From Rhodospirillales bacterium (GTDB lineage Bacteria; Pseudomonadota; Alphaproteobacteria; Rhodospirillales; Defluviicoccaceae), in assembly GCA_016712375.1 (NCBI GenBank), contig JADJRE010000006.1, positions 1 to 64,000 of the forward strand: a stretch of DNA of 64,000 nt, read 5' to 3'. The notes beneath the pieces were generated by a model. That model saw only the letters and a program-made list of their open reading frames with translations. It was not told where the DNA came from and ran no database searches. Each line of letters opens with the position of its first letter. Position 1 is the stretch's first letter. Positions 18,652 to 28,108 of this stretch are shown here, piece by piece. The position numbers were made by a program, and so were the translations under genes.

Positions 18652-20043
18652 ATGCCATCGGGAGATGTTTGCAGGGCGTATATCTCGATTAACATTAAGG
18701 ACGCTGGCTCTCGCAACCGAGAAATACTCACAGCATATTACAACGAAAAGCAAGACGAGCTATTCGGCTGCGTTCACGAGACATGCTGGCAAATGGCACA
18801 AGGCAAAGTAGACTGCACGTTTGCATCGGTCAAAGCTTCCGCAGCACATAATGGCCGGCTAGATTATTTCGCCGATGCGGAAGACAGAGAGAGTTTCCTG
18901 GCCGGATGTTGCCGTCTGACTCTTCCCCTCGCTATTCACGACGCTGATATCGTTCCGGCTATGAAAGATATGCTGAAGCCGCACTCAGGCTACCTCAGCT
19001 TCGGCGCAGACCTCCCCTTCGCCGCTGTCGATCACTGGTGCCCAAACGCGCAGCCCGCGCATCAGTTCGGCGATCGCCTCGCCGCCGAACGGGTGATCGG
19101 CCTCGATGCGTTGAGGGATGAAGGACTGACCGGCGAGGACGTCAACGTGATCATCGTCGATCACGGCCTCGACAAGTCGGCGATCGAAGGCGAACTGAAA
19201 GGCACGTATGGCGGCGGTTGGACGGTTTATCCGGTCGGACAACCGCCGATCGATCCTGGCACCCTGAAGGTGGTTCGTGGCGTCTCCCAGAACGACCACG
19301 GGATGATGATCGCCCGCAACATCCTCGCCGTCGCGCCAAAGGTGAAGCTGTGGGATCTGCCCATCGTGCCGCTTCGCATCACCAACCTCCCGAAATACTT
19401 GTCGGATGCACAACTGGCCTTCGATGACGTGCTTGCCGACAAGCGGCTGGCCAGCGGCCGGTGGGTGATTGTCAATGCCTGGGCGCCCTTCGATCGGTCA
19501 ACGGAGGTGCCGCGGGGCAGTTATTCCAACAATCCGAGCCATCCCTTCAACTTGCTGATGTCCGATTTTGCCGACCGCAAGGTCGACGTCGTCTTCGCGG
19601 CGGGCAACTGCGGGCAGTTCCGGCCTGATAGCCGCTGCGGCAAGTACGACATTGGTCCCGGGAAAAGCATCTTCGGAGCCAACGCCCATCCTCGGGTGCT
19701 GACTGTCGGGGCGATCACCACACACCCGCTTTGGATCGGCACGGCATCGCAGGGTCGAGGTTTCGAGAATCTTGCAACGGAGAAGCCGGACCTGGTCGCG
19801 CCCAGCATGTTCAGCGAGCGCGCCGATCGGCATACCAGAAACGGCGGGACGTCGGCTGCCTGCGCCATAGCCGCCGGCGTGGTCGCTGCCCTGCGACAAA
19901 AGTGGGCGCCGGCCACCGTTTCACCTGACGACTTGAAAAACATCCTCCGGAAGACGGCAAAGCGGCCCGGAAAACCACGCTGGGACGAACGTATCGGCTG
20001 TGGAGTGATCAATGCCGCCGCCGCTATCGCTGCTATGCCGTAA
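18652..20043 (+). CDS. S8-family (subtilisin-like) serine protease, cytoplasmic type
   Basis: A 463-residue protein with the full catalytic set: Asp in VIIVDHGLD (about 168), His in QNDHGMMIA (about 223), oxyanion Asn in VFAAGNCGQF (about 322) and Ser in NGGTSAACAIAAG (about 400). The first 130 residues are an extra domain without a recognisable match (Cys-rich around CVHETCWQ). There is no signal peptide or membrane segment, which is unusual for this family and implies work inside the cell. The start at 18652 follows a GCGGGG site. It is divergent from the cyclase gene and convergent with the ABC operon; no ATPase partner of the kind seen in some S8-linked defence pairs is adjacent. Confidence 0.9.
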   Translation: MPSGDVCRAYISINIKDAGSRNREILTAYYNEKQDELFGCVHETCWQMAQGKVDCTFASVKASAAHNGRLDYFADAEDRESFLAGCCRLTLPLAIHDADIVPAMKDMLKPHSGYLSFGADLPFAAVDHWCPNAQPAHQFGDRLAAERVIGLDALRDEGLTGEDVNVIIVDHGLDKSAIEGELKGTYGGGWTVYPVGQPPIDPGTLKVVRGVSQNDHGMMIARNILAVAPKVKLWDLPIVPLRITNLPKYLSDAQLAFDDVLADKRLASGRWVIVNAWAPFDRSTEVPRGSYSNNPSHPFNLLMSDFADRKVDVVFAAGNCGQFRPDSRCGKYDIGPGKSIFGANAHPRVLTVGAITTHPLWIGTASQGRGFENLATEKPDLVAPSMFSERADRHTRNGGTSAACAIAAGVVAALRQKWAPATVSPDDLKNILRKTAKRPGKPRWDERIGCGVINAAAAIAAMP

Positions 20044-20088
20044 GCAGCCGAACAGCGAGTGCCGCTAGCGATCGAGGACGGTTGCGTC

Positions 20089-21129
20089 TCAACCTATGCG
20101 ATTTTCCTCGACGGCGTGACACGCGACTTGCGCTGGTCCGGCGGGCCGCAGCGCCGGGCGTTCCCGCCGGCAGCGATCGTCGGCAAACGGGCAGCGCGGA
20201 TGGAAAGCACAGCAGTCGGAAGGTGTGTCGATCGCGCTCGGTGCCTCACCGCCGATCGGCGGCCGGCGGACTCCCGGGGCGTCGATGTCGGGGATGGTTT
20301 CTAGCAGCATCCGCGTGTAGGGATGCCGTGGCGAACGGAGAAGCTCCTGGGTAGCGGCGACTTCGCAAAATCGGCCCAGATACATGACCGCTATCTCGTC
20401 GGAGACGTACGAGACCACGGCCATGTTATGGCTGATGAACAGGTACGTCAGTCCCAGCCGCGTCTGCAGGTCTTTCAACAGGTTCAAGATTTGCGCCTGG
20501 ACGGAGACGTCGAGGGATGAAGTGGGCTCGTCGCAGACGATGAAATCAGGATTACCTGCGAGCGCTCTGGCGATCGAGACACGCTGCCGTTGACCGCTGG
20601 AAAACTGGTGCGGATAGCGGTTTCCGTCGTTCGGGTCGAGCCCGACCGCGCTGAGAAGTGTGCTGACGCGTTCGGTTCGCTCGTGACCATCGGCGAGACG
20701 GAAGGCGCGGATCGGCTCGCCGACGATTGCGCTCACCCGCCACCGCGGATCGAGGCTGGCCGTCGCATCCTGAAAAATGATCTGCATGCGGCGACGCAGC
20801 GCGCGGGCATTGCGCCGGGCTCGATCGCCAGTGATATCGACACCGTCGAACTCAATTCGTCCCCGCGTTGGCGGCAGCAGGCCGACGAGCAGGCGGGCGA
20901 TTGTTGATTTGCCGCAGCCCGACTCACCAACGACACTGAACGTCGTTCCCCGCGCGATGTCGAAGGATACGCCGTCGACGGCCTTCAGTAGCGAGCGCCT
21001 CCGCCGCTGCAGCAGCCGGATCAAGGGCGGAGGCGAAGCGACAAAATGACAGGCGAGATCCCGGACCCTGATAAGCGGCCGGTTTACGGGTTTCGTCGCG
21101 GGCGTGCACTCCCCCTCACCCATTGCCAT
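20089..21129 (-). CDS. dppF: Peptide-type ABC transporter, second ATPase subunit (DppF/OppF)
   Basis: One of the two ATPases driving the importer encoded by this operon. Walker A is GESGCGKST, the Q-loop IIFQDATASL, the signature FSSGQRQRV, Walker B FIVCDEPTSSLD and the switch His in LFISHNMAV. The C-terminal oligopeptide-transporter extension with Cys residues (CCAFHPRCPFADDRC) is typical of Opp/Dpp ATPases. The start at 21129 overlaps the end of the partner ATPase gene by 14 bases; a second ATG lies at 21123. About 346 residues. Last gene of a five-gene minus-strand operon. Confidence 0.9.
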   Translation of the reverse strand: MAMGEGECTPATKPVNRPLIRVRDLACHFVASPPPLIRLLQRRRRSLLKAVDGVSFDIARGTTFSVVGESGCGKSTIARLLVGLLPPTRGRIEFDGVDITGDRARRNARALRRRMQIIFQDATASLDPRWRVSAIVGEPIRAFRLADGHERTERVSTLLSAVGLDPNDGNRYPHQFSSGQRQRVSIARALAGNPDFIVCDEPTSSLDVSVQAQILNLLKDLQTRLGLTYLFISHNMAVVSYVSDEIAVMYLGRFCEVAATQELLRSPRHPYTRMLLETIPDIDAPGVRRPPIGGEAPSAIDTPSDCCAFHPRCPFADDRCRRERPALRPAGPAQVACHAVEENRIG

Positions 21130-22081
21130 CGAACAGCCAGCATGCCGCTCGGCCGCCGCCACTGGACAGCATTGGTGGACGTTCTTCGCGGCAGCGGGCG
21201 AAAGCCTTCGGGCAGCGTGGATGGAAGGCACAACCGCGCGGCAGTGCGCTGAGCGGCGGCATCGCGCCGTCAATGCGGGTAAGCCGCCCGACCTGTCGGC
21301 GCAGCCGTGGAATAGCACCGATGAGAGCTGCCGTGTAGGGATGCTGCGGGTGCGCGACGACCTCACGCACTGGAGCGTCCTCGACGATACGGCCGGCATA
21401 CATCACCGCCACCCGATCAGCCATCTCGGCAATCACACCCATGTCGTGGGTAATCAGCATGATCGCAGTACGGTACTCGCGCCGCAAACGCCGGAGGACG
21501 GCGAGGATTTGTGCTTGGGTCGAGACGTCGAGCGCCGTCGTCGGTTCGTCAGCAATGAGGAGTCGCGGATTGGCGCAAACGGCCAAAGCGATGACCACCC
21601 GCTGCCGCATCCCGCCGGAAAGCTGATGCGGGTAGGCATCTAGTTGCCGCTCCGGTGTGGAGAGGCCGAATTCGGCAAGCAGGTCGACTGCCCGTCCTCG
21701 CGCCGCCCTCGCCGTCAAATCGGAATGCACGCAGATGGTTTGAACAAGTTGCCTGCCGATGGTGTAGAGCGGATTGAGGCTGGTCAGCGATTCCTGAAAG
21801 ACAGCTCCGACGATTTTTCCCCGAATTCGTCTGAGTTGCCGATCGGTAAGGTTGTCGCTGCGCCTGCCATCAATGGTTATCTGCCCGCGCGTGACCGTTG
21901 CCGGCGGGTTGAGCAATCCAATTACCGACATTGCCGTCAGTGACTTGCCGGCGCCGGATTCGCCGACCACGCCAAGGACTTCCTCGGGATCAATGGCGAG
22001 GGAAACGTCGTCGAGGGCGACGAGTCGCTTGCGACCCTGCACGAACTCGATACGCAGGTGCTGAATGTCCAGAAGTGGCAT
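21116..22081 (-). CDS. dppD: Peptide-type ABC transporter, first ATPase subunit (DppD/OppD)
   Basis: A 321-residue ATPase with Walker A GESGAGKSL, Q-loop AVFQESLTSLNP, signature LSGGMRQRV, Walker B LLIADEPTTALD and switch His in MLITHDMGV. The C-terminal Cys motif GCAFHPRCPKAFARC marks the oligopeptide/dipeptide branch. The start lies 16 bases after the permease gene and the stop overlaps the next ATPase gene, so the two ATPases are translated together in the equal amounts their heterodimer needs. Confidence 0.92.
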   Translation of the reverse strand: MPLLDIQHLRIEFVQGRKRLVALDDVSLAIDPEEVLGVVGESGAGKSLTAMSVIGLLNPPATVTRGQITIDGRRSDNLTDRQLRRIRGKIVGAVFQESLTSLNPLYTIGRQLVQTICVHSDLTARAARGRAVDLLAEFGLSTPERQLDAYPHQLSGGMRQRVVIALAVCANPRLLIADEPTTALDVSTQAQILAVLRRLRREYRTAIMLITHDMGVIAEMADRVAVMYAGRIVEDAPVREVVAHPQHPYTAALIGAIPRLRRQVGRLTRIDGAMPPLSALPRGCAFHPRCPKAFARCREERPPMLSSGGGRAACWLFDGNG

Positions 22082-22097
22082 CGTCAGCGCGACCGCA

Positions 22098-23057
22098 TCA
22101 AGACAACTTCGGGTTCAGGACGTCGCGGAGCCAATCTCCGACGATGTTGACCGACAGCGCCAGCAGAACCAGGGCAAGACCGGGAAACACCGTCATCCAC
22201 CATTCGCCGGAAATCAGGAAGTTGTTGCCGAAGCGAATGAGGGTGCCGAGCGAGGGCTGCGTCGGCGGCACACCCACACCGAGGAAGGACAGGGTTGCCT
22301 CGGTGAGGATGGCGCCGGCAATACCCAAGGTCGCGATCACCAGAACGGGCGCGAAGATGTTCGGCAGGATGTGACGAAGCAAAATCGCTGCCGGATGGAT
22401 GCCGAGAACCCGTGCCGCCTGAACGTACTCCTTGTTCTTTTCCGCCATGGATGACCCTCGCACGGTACGCGCGATCTGGACCCAATTGGAAAGAGCAATT
22501 GCGATGATCAGCACAGGAACGGCGGCCACGTTGTGCAGATCGGTGGACACGGCCGTCCTGCCAAGTCCATCGATGAGCAGGACGATAAGGATGGCGGGAA
22601 AACTCAGCTGCACTTCCGCGATACGCATCAGCACCGCATCCGGCCTGCCGCCCACCCAGCCACAGAACAGGCCGACGGCGGTTCCCAGCAGCGTCGCCAG
22701 CAATACGGCAACGCCGCTGACAAGAAGAGAGGTGCGCGCACCGAAGATGATGCCGGACAGCATGTCGCGGCCCTGATCGTCGGTGCCAAGCAGATAAGCC
22801 CAATCGCCACCTTCCAGCCAGACCGGCGGCCGAAGGGCCTGCATGAGATCGAGCGTGCCGACATCGGAGGTATCATGTGGTGCGAGCCACGGAGCAAAGA
22901 CGGCCATCGTGCAGAACCCGAAGGCGAGCAGCAACGCAACGACCGTCGCTGGCGAGTCGATCAGCTGGTCGGCACACCCACGCACCAGCCGGCGGCCGAG
23001 ATGCGCGGAGAAGCGAGTGCGCGTGCCGCCAGCGATGCGTGTTCTGGCATTCGCCAA
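22098..23057 (-). CDS. dppC: Peptide-type ABC transporter permease (DppC/OppC)
   Basis: A 319-residue inner-membrane permease with about six membrane segments. The N-terminal OppC_N segment (VVALLLAFGFCTMAVFAPWL) and the TDDQGRDMLS motif before the main domain are diagnostic. The EAA loop that contacts the ATPase is EYVQAARVLGIHPAAIL. The start codon appears to be TTG at 23057, two bases after the upstream permease stop, with AAGGGG about eight bases before; no ATG fits the family N-terminus. Confidence 0.9.
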   Translation of the reverse strand: MANARTRIAGGTRTRFSAHLGRRLVRGCADQLIDSPATVVALLLAFGFCTMAVFAPWLAPHDTSDVGTLDLMQALRPPVWLEGGDWAYLLGTDDQGRDMLSGIIFGARTSLLVSGVAVLLATLLGTAVGLFCGWVGGRPDAVLMRIAEVQLSFPAILIVLLIDGLGRTAVSTDLHNVAAVPVLIIAIALSNWVQIARTVRGSSMAEKNKEYVQAARVLGIHPAAILLRHILPNIFAPVLVIATLGIAGAILTEATLSFLGVGVPPTQPSLGTLIRFGNNFLISGEWWMTVFPGLALVLLALSVNIVGDWLRDVLNPKLS

Positions 23058-23059
23058 TG

Positions 23060-24046
23060 CTATGACCCCTTGTGATGGCTGCTTTCGCCGCGGACACGGG
23101 GATCGATGGCGCCATACAGCAGATCGACGGCAAGATTGATGACGCCGAACAGCAGCGCCGTCAGCATGAGGTAGGCTGCCATTACCGGTATATCAGCGAA
23201 ACGGATGGCTTGAAGGAACAGCAGGCCCATCCCCGGCCACTGGAAGACGGTTTCGGTGATGATGGCAAACGCGATCAATGCACCAATCTGCAGACCGACG
23301 TTGGTCATCACCGGCACAAGCGTGTTCTTGAGGGCGTGTCCGAAAAGGACCAGCCGGTTCGGAAGGCCGCGGGCACGGGCGAAGCGGATGTAGTCGCTGC
23401 CGAGCACCTCCAGCATCCCGGCTCTGACCAGGCGGGTAATCAGCGCCAGCTGGAACAGCGCCAGCGTGATCGAGGGCAGGACCAGGGCACGTCGGCCGGA
23501 GGCGGTCAGAAAGCCGGTGCTCCATATGCCCAAGTCGACAACTTCTCCGCGGCCGAAAGAGGGCAGCCAGCCAAGCCATAATGAGAAAATCAGGATGAGG
23601 ATGAGACCGGTGAGAAAGGTCGGCAGCGAGATACCAACCAGTGTCAGGCCGAGCAGCAACCGACTGACGACCCCCCGCCGGTAAAGCCCTGTGTAAACGC
23701 CGAGCGGCATACCGACCAGAAGCGCTATCGAGGCCGCGACAAATACCAGTTCGAGCGTTGCCGGCAAACGTTCTGCAATCAGAGCCCCGACCGGCAGGCT
23801 CAGTCGATAGGACACTCCAAAATCGCCATGCACGGCGTTGCTTATGAAGTAGGCGAATTGCAAAGGAAACGGGTCGTCCAGGCCAAGGTGTCGACGCACC
23901 TGCTCGCGCTGCTCGGCCGTTGCGTCCTGGCTGACCATGTTGTTGATCGGATCGCCGATGAAATGGAACATGGCAAACGCGACGAAAGCTACCGTCAGCA
24001 TCACCAGTCCGGTCTGTGCGATACGTTGAGCGACGAAGGCCAACAT
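23060..24046 (-). CDS. dppB: Peptide-type ABC transporter permease (DppB/OppB)
   Basis: A 328-residue permease with the canonical first membrane segment (FVAQRIAQTGLVMLTVAFVA), a large periplasmic loop (GLDDPFPLQFAYFISNAVHG) and five more segments. The EAA loop reads YIRFARARGLPNRLVLFGHA. The start ATG shares one base with the stop of the binding-protein gene (TGATG at 24044-24048), so translation is coupled. Confidence 0.92.
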   Translation of the reverse strand: MLAFVAQRIAQTGLVMLTVAFVAFAMFHFIGDPINNMVSQDATAEQREQVRRHLGLDDPFPLQFAYFISNAVHGDFGVSYRLSLPVGALIAERLPATLELVFVAASIALLVGMPLGVYTGLYRRGVVSRLLLGLTLVGISLPTFLTGLILILIFSLWLGWLPSFGRGEVVDLGIWSTGFLTASGRRALVLPSITLALFQLALITRLVRAGMLEVLGSDYIRFARARGLPNRLVLFGHALKNTLVPVMTNVGLQIGALIAFAIITETVFQWPGMGLLFLQAIRFADIPVMAAYLMLTALLFGVINLAVDLLYGAIDPRVRGESSHHKGS

Positions 24047-25674
24047 CAGGGTTTTCGATCGCCGCCACTCGACGTCTGCGCCGCCGCCGCTGTTCCCGAT
24101 CGCATGACGACATAGCGCAGATCGACGTCGTTGAAGGGGCGCTGCTTGATCTCGGCCACCGTGTCCGCCATGCCCCAGGCCAAGTACTGCTGGTGCAGCG
24201 GGATATGGCCGACGTCCTCCTGGTGAATGCGAAAAGCCTCGCGCACCAATGCATCACGCTTCTGCGGGTCCGTTTCCCGCTGAATCTGGACGGTGAGTTG
24301 CTCCACCTCAGGGTTGCTATAGCGTCCACAATTGAAGATGCCGTGCCCTTCGGGATGCATGGTCATTACGTTTTGCAGCGTGTTGAAGACGTCGAAGGTG
24401 TTGGGAGTCCATCCAAGGAGGAAGAAGCTGGTGCGATTGCCGCCCTTGATGCTGATCTTGTCGAAGTAAAGCGTCTTCGTTTGAAAGTTGGGGATTACCC
24501 GGATGCCGACCCGCTGCAACATCGAAACGATGGCGGTGCAGATTGCCTCGTCCTTGACGTAACGGTCGGTAGGGCAGTCGAAGGTCACCGGGAAGCCGTC
24601 GGGATAGCCTGCCTCTGCAAGCAGCCGCTTCGCCATGGCCGGATCGTAGGGCAGACGCTGGTCCATCGGCTCACCCGGATAGCCGTTGATCCCGGGCGCG
24701 ATCATCAGCCCAGCCGGGCGGGCCGCTCCGCGCATCACCACTCGGGCGATCGCTTGTTCGTCGATGGCGTGGTAGACGGCGCGGCGGACCCGGACGTCCT
24801 TAAACGGGTTACGACCGCTGCCCGGCATATCGAGCGATTCATCGCGCCATTGGTCGAAGCCGAGAAAAATCGTGCGCAACTCCGGTCCTTCCAGGGTGCG
24901 CACATGATCAGTCCGGTTGATCCGGTCGATGTCCTGTAGCGGCACCGGATAAATCAGGTCCATCTCGCCCGTAAGCAGCGCCGCCACGCGTGTCGCGTCG
25001 TTGGCAATCGGCTGGAAGATGGCCTTCGTGATGTTATGCCTGGGCTCCCCCCACCAGTCCGCATTGGGTTCAAGCACGGTACGCGTGTCGGCCTGACGCT
25101 CGACCAGCCTGAAGGGTCCGGTGCCGTTGGCGTGCGTGTTGGCAAAGTTGCCAGCCATCGTCCCGCGCACTGGTTGCATCGCCTCGTTCTGCTCCAGCCA
25201 TTGCTGGTCCATGATCAGGAATGCCGGCAGAGCCAGCAGCAGCGTTGGATCAGGAACGGTTGTCACCAGTTCAATTGTATACGCATCGATCTTGTTGATG
25301 CTGCTTACCGTCCCGACCGCATAACTCATGTCCGACTGGCTCGAGCGGATCCGATCAAACGAAACAAGAACATCGTCGGCGTCGAATGTATTGCCGTTGT
25401 GGAATTTGACACCCTGCCGCAGATTGAACCGCCAGCGCGTTGGCTCGACCTGTTGCCATTGCGTGGCAAGTGCCGGATGCAGCGACAGATCCCAGGCACG
25501 GTGCAATAGACCTTCGTAGATATTCATCTTCATTGCATTGGTTGTTCCCTCGTTATTTGTGTGAGGGTCCAATCCAAGAATGTCGCCGGTAGTAGAATAG
25601 CGAAAGATTTCCGCAGTCGCCGACGACGCCAAGAAGGCGGCCAGCAAATTGACCAGCAACAGGACGATAGCCAT
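24046..25674 (-). CDS. dppA: Peptide-type ABC transporter periplasmic binding protein (SBP family 5)
   Basis: A 542-residue secreted receptor that captures the substrate for the importer. The signal peptide ends LASSATAEIF; no lipobox Cys is present. Family 5 features are GLDPHTNNEG near the N-terminus, the RWRFNLRQGVKFHNGNTFDA signature at about residue 80, and NPFKDVRVRRAVYHAIDEQA. GAGGAG lies nine bases before the ATG at 25674. Peptides are the usual ligand, but this class also includes glutathione, nickel and sugar binders, and no diagnostic residue decides here. First gene of the operon. Confidence 0.9.
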   Translation of the reverse strand: MAIVLLLVNLLAAFLASSATAEIFRYSTTGDILGLDPHTNNEGTTNAMKMNIYEGLLHRAWDLSLHPALATQWQQVEPTRWRFNLRQGVKFHNGNTFDADDVLVSFDRIRSSQSDMSYAVGTVSSINKIDAYTIELVTTVPDPTLLLALPAFLIMDQQWLEQNEAMQPVRGTMAGNFANTHANGTGPFRLVERQADTRTVLEPNADWWGEPRHNITKAIFQPIANDATRVAALLTGEMDLIYPVPLQDIDRINRTDHVRTLEGPELRTIFLGFDQWRDESLDMPGSGRNPFKDVRVRRAVYHAIDEQAIARVVMRGAARPAGLMIAPGINGYPGEPMDQRLPYDPAMAKRLLAEAGYPDGFPVTFDCPTDRYVKDEAICTAIVSMLQRVGIRVIPNFQTKTLYFDKISIKGGNRTSFFLLGWTPNTFDVFNTLQNVMTMHPEGHGIFNCGRYSNPEVEQLTVQIQRETDPQKRDALVREAFRIHQEDVGHIPLHQQYLAWGMADTVAEIKQRPFNDVDLRYVVMRSGTAAAAQTSSGGDRKP

Positions 25675-25872
25675 GCCGCAGTGCTCCTCAAAGAGCCTTT
25701 ACCCAGGAAGGATGCGAGCATAGAACCGCCTCGCGCCGTATCTCTACAGCTTTCTCATTTACCCTAACGGGTTATTATGCTGCTCATCGTACCTTCCCAC
25801 AACTACGTATACCCAACCGCTACGATCCTGAAGACGCCGAGCGCTCGTGTTATGATCTGCCATTGGGCAACG

Positions 25873-26994
25873 ATGCATGGACAACCGATGATTCACCGCG
25901 CCGTTCGCAATCTCGCGTTGCTGCTTGTCGCGCTTGTCGTCGGCGGCTCGCCGGTGATAGCTCAGGGCATACAGGCACCTGCCGAGCGCACGTTCCGCGA
26001 CTGGGTGGTGGGTTGCGACAATGCGCGCGCCTGCACCGCCGTGGGCATGATCCCGGCAGAAAACATCGATGTCGCATTCATTCACGTGTATCGCGCTGCC
26101 GGGCCGGGCGCCCCGCCCCAATTCAGCGTCGTGATCTACGACGATACATCGCCGGCTGACCGGCGTATGAGCATTAGTCTTGACGGGGCACCGATTGATC
26201 GGGTGGCCTCCTCGCGACTGGGGCAGCCTGTTTTGGAGTTCGACGGGTTCCGGCAATCGACGCTGAGCGATGCCGAAGTCGGACCTTTCGTCGTGGCGCT
26301 GCGCCGCGGCAGCCGCTTGCAGGTAGGGATTGACGGCGGTGTGTCCGCGGAAGTCTCGCTGGACGGGGCGATGGCGGCGCTGCTGTTCATCGACGACATG
26401 CAGGGTCGTATCGATACCGCAACGGCGCTGGCCCGTCGGGGATCGCGGCCTGCCGCATCGGTATCGGCGGCTACGCCTCTGCCGCTGCTTCGGGCGCAGC
26501 CGGCCGGCGATGTCGGCATCACTGATCGGCGCGCGGCGGCAGTGCGAGCAGGCTGGGCGACGCAGGCCGCAAGAGCCTGCGCGCAGAGCGAAGCCGCCGA
26601 ATCGACCGAACCGGAAACGATGGCACCACTCTCCGGCGGCCGCATTCTGATCGGTGTCGGGTGCGGCGGCGGCGCCTATAACTTCGACACGGTATTCGGC
26701 ATCGCGGAGCCGGGCGATCCGCTGCGCGTCACGCCGGCGCGCTTTATGCCGCCGCCGGTCGACGGTTCAGGACCAGGCGGGGTCGGAGAGAGCCTGACCA
26801 ACGCCTTCTTTGATCCGGCCACGACCTCGCTCCGGTTTTCCACAAAGGGTCGGGGGATTGGCGACTGCGGCTCAAGTGGCCGCTATGTGTGGACGGGCGA
26901 TACCTTCATGCTAGCGGAATGGAGAGCAATGCCGGCATGTCGTGGTGTCCCAGAGCCTTTCTGGCCAGAGCTATGGCGCAGCCGCGACCAGTAG
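25873..26994 (+). CDS. DUF1176 family secreted protein
   Basis: About 373 residues. The signal peptide runs from MIHRAVRNLALLLVALVVGG to IAQG. The DUF1176 pattern is FRDWVVGCDNARACTAVG near the mature N-terminus and GIGDCGSSGRYVWTGDTF plus MPACRGVPEPFWPELW at the end, with paired cysteines likely bridged in the periplasm. The function of the family is unknown. The start at 25873 is chosen because it precedes the signal peptide closely; 25888 is equally possible. Divergent from the ABC operon and convergent with the acylphosphatase gene (nine bases between stops). Confidence 0.85.
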   Translation: MHGQPMIHRAVRNLALLLVALVVGGSPVIAQGIQAPAERTFRDWVVGCDNARACTAVGMIPAENIDVAFIHVYRAAGPGAPPQFSVVIYDDTSPADRRMSISLDGAPIDRVASSRLGQPVLEFDGFRQSTLSDAEVGPFVVALRRGSRLQVGIDGGVSAEVSLDGAMAALLFIDDMQGRIDTATALARRGSRPAASVSAATPLPLLRAQPAGDVGITDRRAAAVRAGWATQAARACAQSEAAESTEPETMAPLSGGRILIGVGCGGGAYNFDTVFGIAEPGDPLRVTPARFMPPPVDGSGPGGVGESLTNAFFDPATTSLRFSTKGRGIGDCGSSGRYVWTGDTFMLAEWRAMPACRGVPEPFWPELWRSRDQ

Positions 26995-27003
26995 CCGCAG
27001 GTC

Positions 27004-27294
27004 TTACAACGTTGCCAAGGCGTGGAAGCCGGGCCGCTCAGGTGGATCGGCGGGACGGAAGGTGACAGCGGTGACGAGCGCCGAGGGTGGGCCATCGTGA
27101 CAAGCCGCCAGCATCGCATCAACCGCCGAAACCGGTCCGGCGAATACCGCTTCCACCGTGCCGTCTGAACGATTGCGCACCCAGCCCGACAGTCCGCGGC
27201 GGATGGCTTCCTGCACCGCCCAGCCACGGAACCAGACCCCCTGCACGCGGCCCTCGATGCGCACCAGCACGGCGCGCTGCTGGTCGTCTGCCAT
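27004..27294 (-). CDS. acyP: Acylphosphatase
   Basis: A 96-residue enzyme that hydrolyses carboxyl-phosphate bonds. The phosphate-binding loop with catalytic Arg is VQGVWFRGW (about residues 17-25) and the catalytic Asn sits in GLSGWVRNRSDGTVEA. The start ATG overlaps the ATP12 stop (TAATG at 27292-27296), so both are one transcription unit. Confidence 0.93.
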   Translation of the reverse strand: MADDQQRAVLVRIEGRVQGVWFRGWAVQEAIRRGLSGWVRNRSDGTVEAVFAGPVSAVDAMLAACHDGPPSALVTAVTFRPADPPERPGFHALATL

Positions 27295-28073
27295 TAGCCC
27301 GACCACCCCGGACTTGTCCCGCTAATGGCGATAGCGGCGGCGTCGCCTGGCAAGAGCACCGGCGTCACCTCCTCGCTTGCCAGCGACAAAAACAGGGCGG
27401 CGGAACGGATATCGTCGGCGATCTCGGCGCGACGGGCTTCGGCTTCCTGGTCAACACCCCAGCGTTCGGCTTGCCAGCGTTCGTCGAGCAGGGCGGCTTC
27501 GACCGCTCCCTCGGCATCAAGGCGGCCGTGCAGCATCGCGAGTGCAACAACCAGCGAGCCGCTTGCCGGGACGACGCTGGCCAAGGCGGCGAGCTGACGA
27601 TCGGACGTCGCTTCTATCATGGCGCGGAGCGCGTCCAACGCCGGCTGCGGCTGCACCAACGGCAACACGCCGGCACAGACCGCCAACTGCGCGCCGCAGG
27701 CTTGGGCTGCCCAGTCGACCAGCGGCTGCCACAGGGCTGTTTGCAGTGCAACCAGTTCAAGCGGGTCCTCGGCGCGATAGCAGATCAGGTCGCTGCCCGC
27801 GTACTCCGCCAACGCATCAACGACCGCCGCCCGGTAGGGACCGATCCGGTCGAGCGCGGTGGCGGCCAGCCGGGTCAACGGCATCGTCTCCGGGCGCAGT
27901 GTCTCGCTTTGCGCCAGCCACTCGTTGACCACCGCCGCCGCCAGGACCGCTGTCGGCAGTACCAGCCGAGCGCCGGCCGGCGTCCGCACCGGCCGGTTTT
28001 CCAGAAGCACAGAAAAGCCTCCGTCCGCCCGCCCGATGGCGGCGTTGCGGTAGAATCGCTTTGCCTTCTTCAA
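27294..28073 (-). CDS. ATP12-family F1-ATPase assembly chaperone
   Basis: A 259-residue relative of mitochondrial Atp12, which assists assembly of the F1 alpha subunit; in bacteria it is found essentially in alphaproteobacteria. Family landmarks: KRFYRNAAIGRADGGFSVLL, the GRPV-like ENRPVRTPAGARL, VVNEWLAQSETLRPETMPLT, and the conserved SDLICYRAEDPLELVALQ and PLVDWAAQACGAQL. The start at 28073 is followed by lysines as in relatives. It overlaps acyP and lies near rluC, a gene order common in the group. Confidence 0.92.
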   Translation of the reverse strand: MKKAKRFYRNAAIGRADGGFSVLLENRPVRTPAGARLVLPTAVLAAAVVNEWLAQSETLRPETMPLTRLAATALDRIGPYRAAVVDALAEYAGSDLICYRAEDPLELVALQTALWQPLVDWAAQACGAQLAVCAGVLPLVQPQPALDALRAMIEATSDRQLAALASVVPASGSLVVALAMLHGRLDAEGAVEAALLDERWQAERWGVDQEAEARRAEIADDIRSAALFLSLASEEVTPVLLPGDAAAIAISGTSPGWSG

Positions 28074-28108
28074 GGGCGGCGAACCGTGTCCAGCCGCACG
28101 TTATCCAT

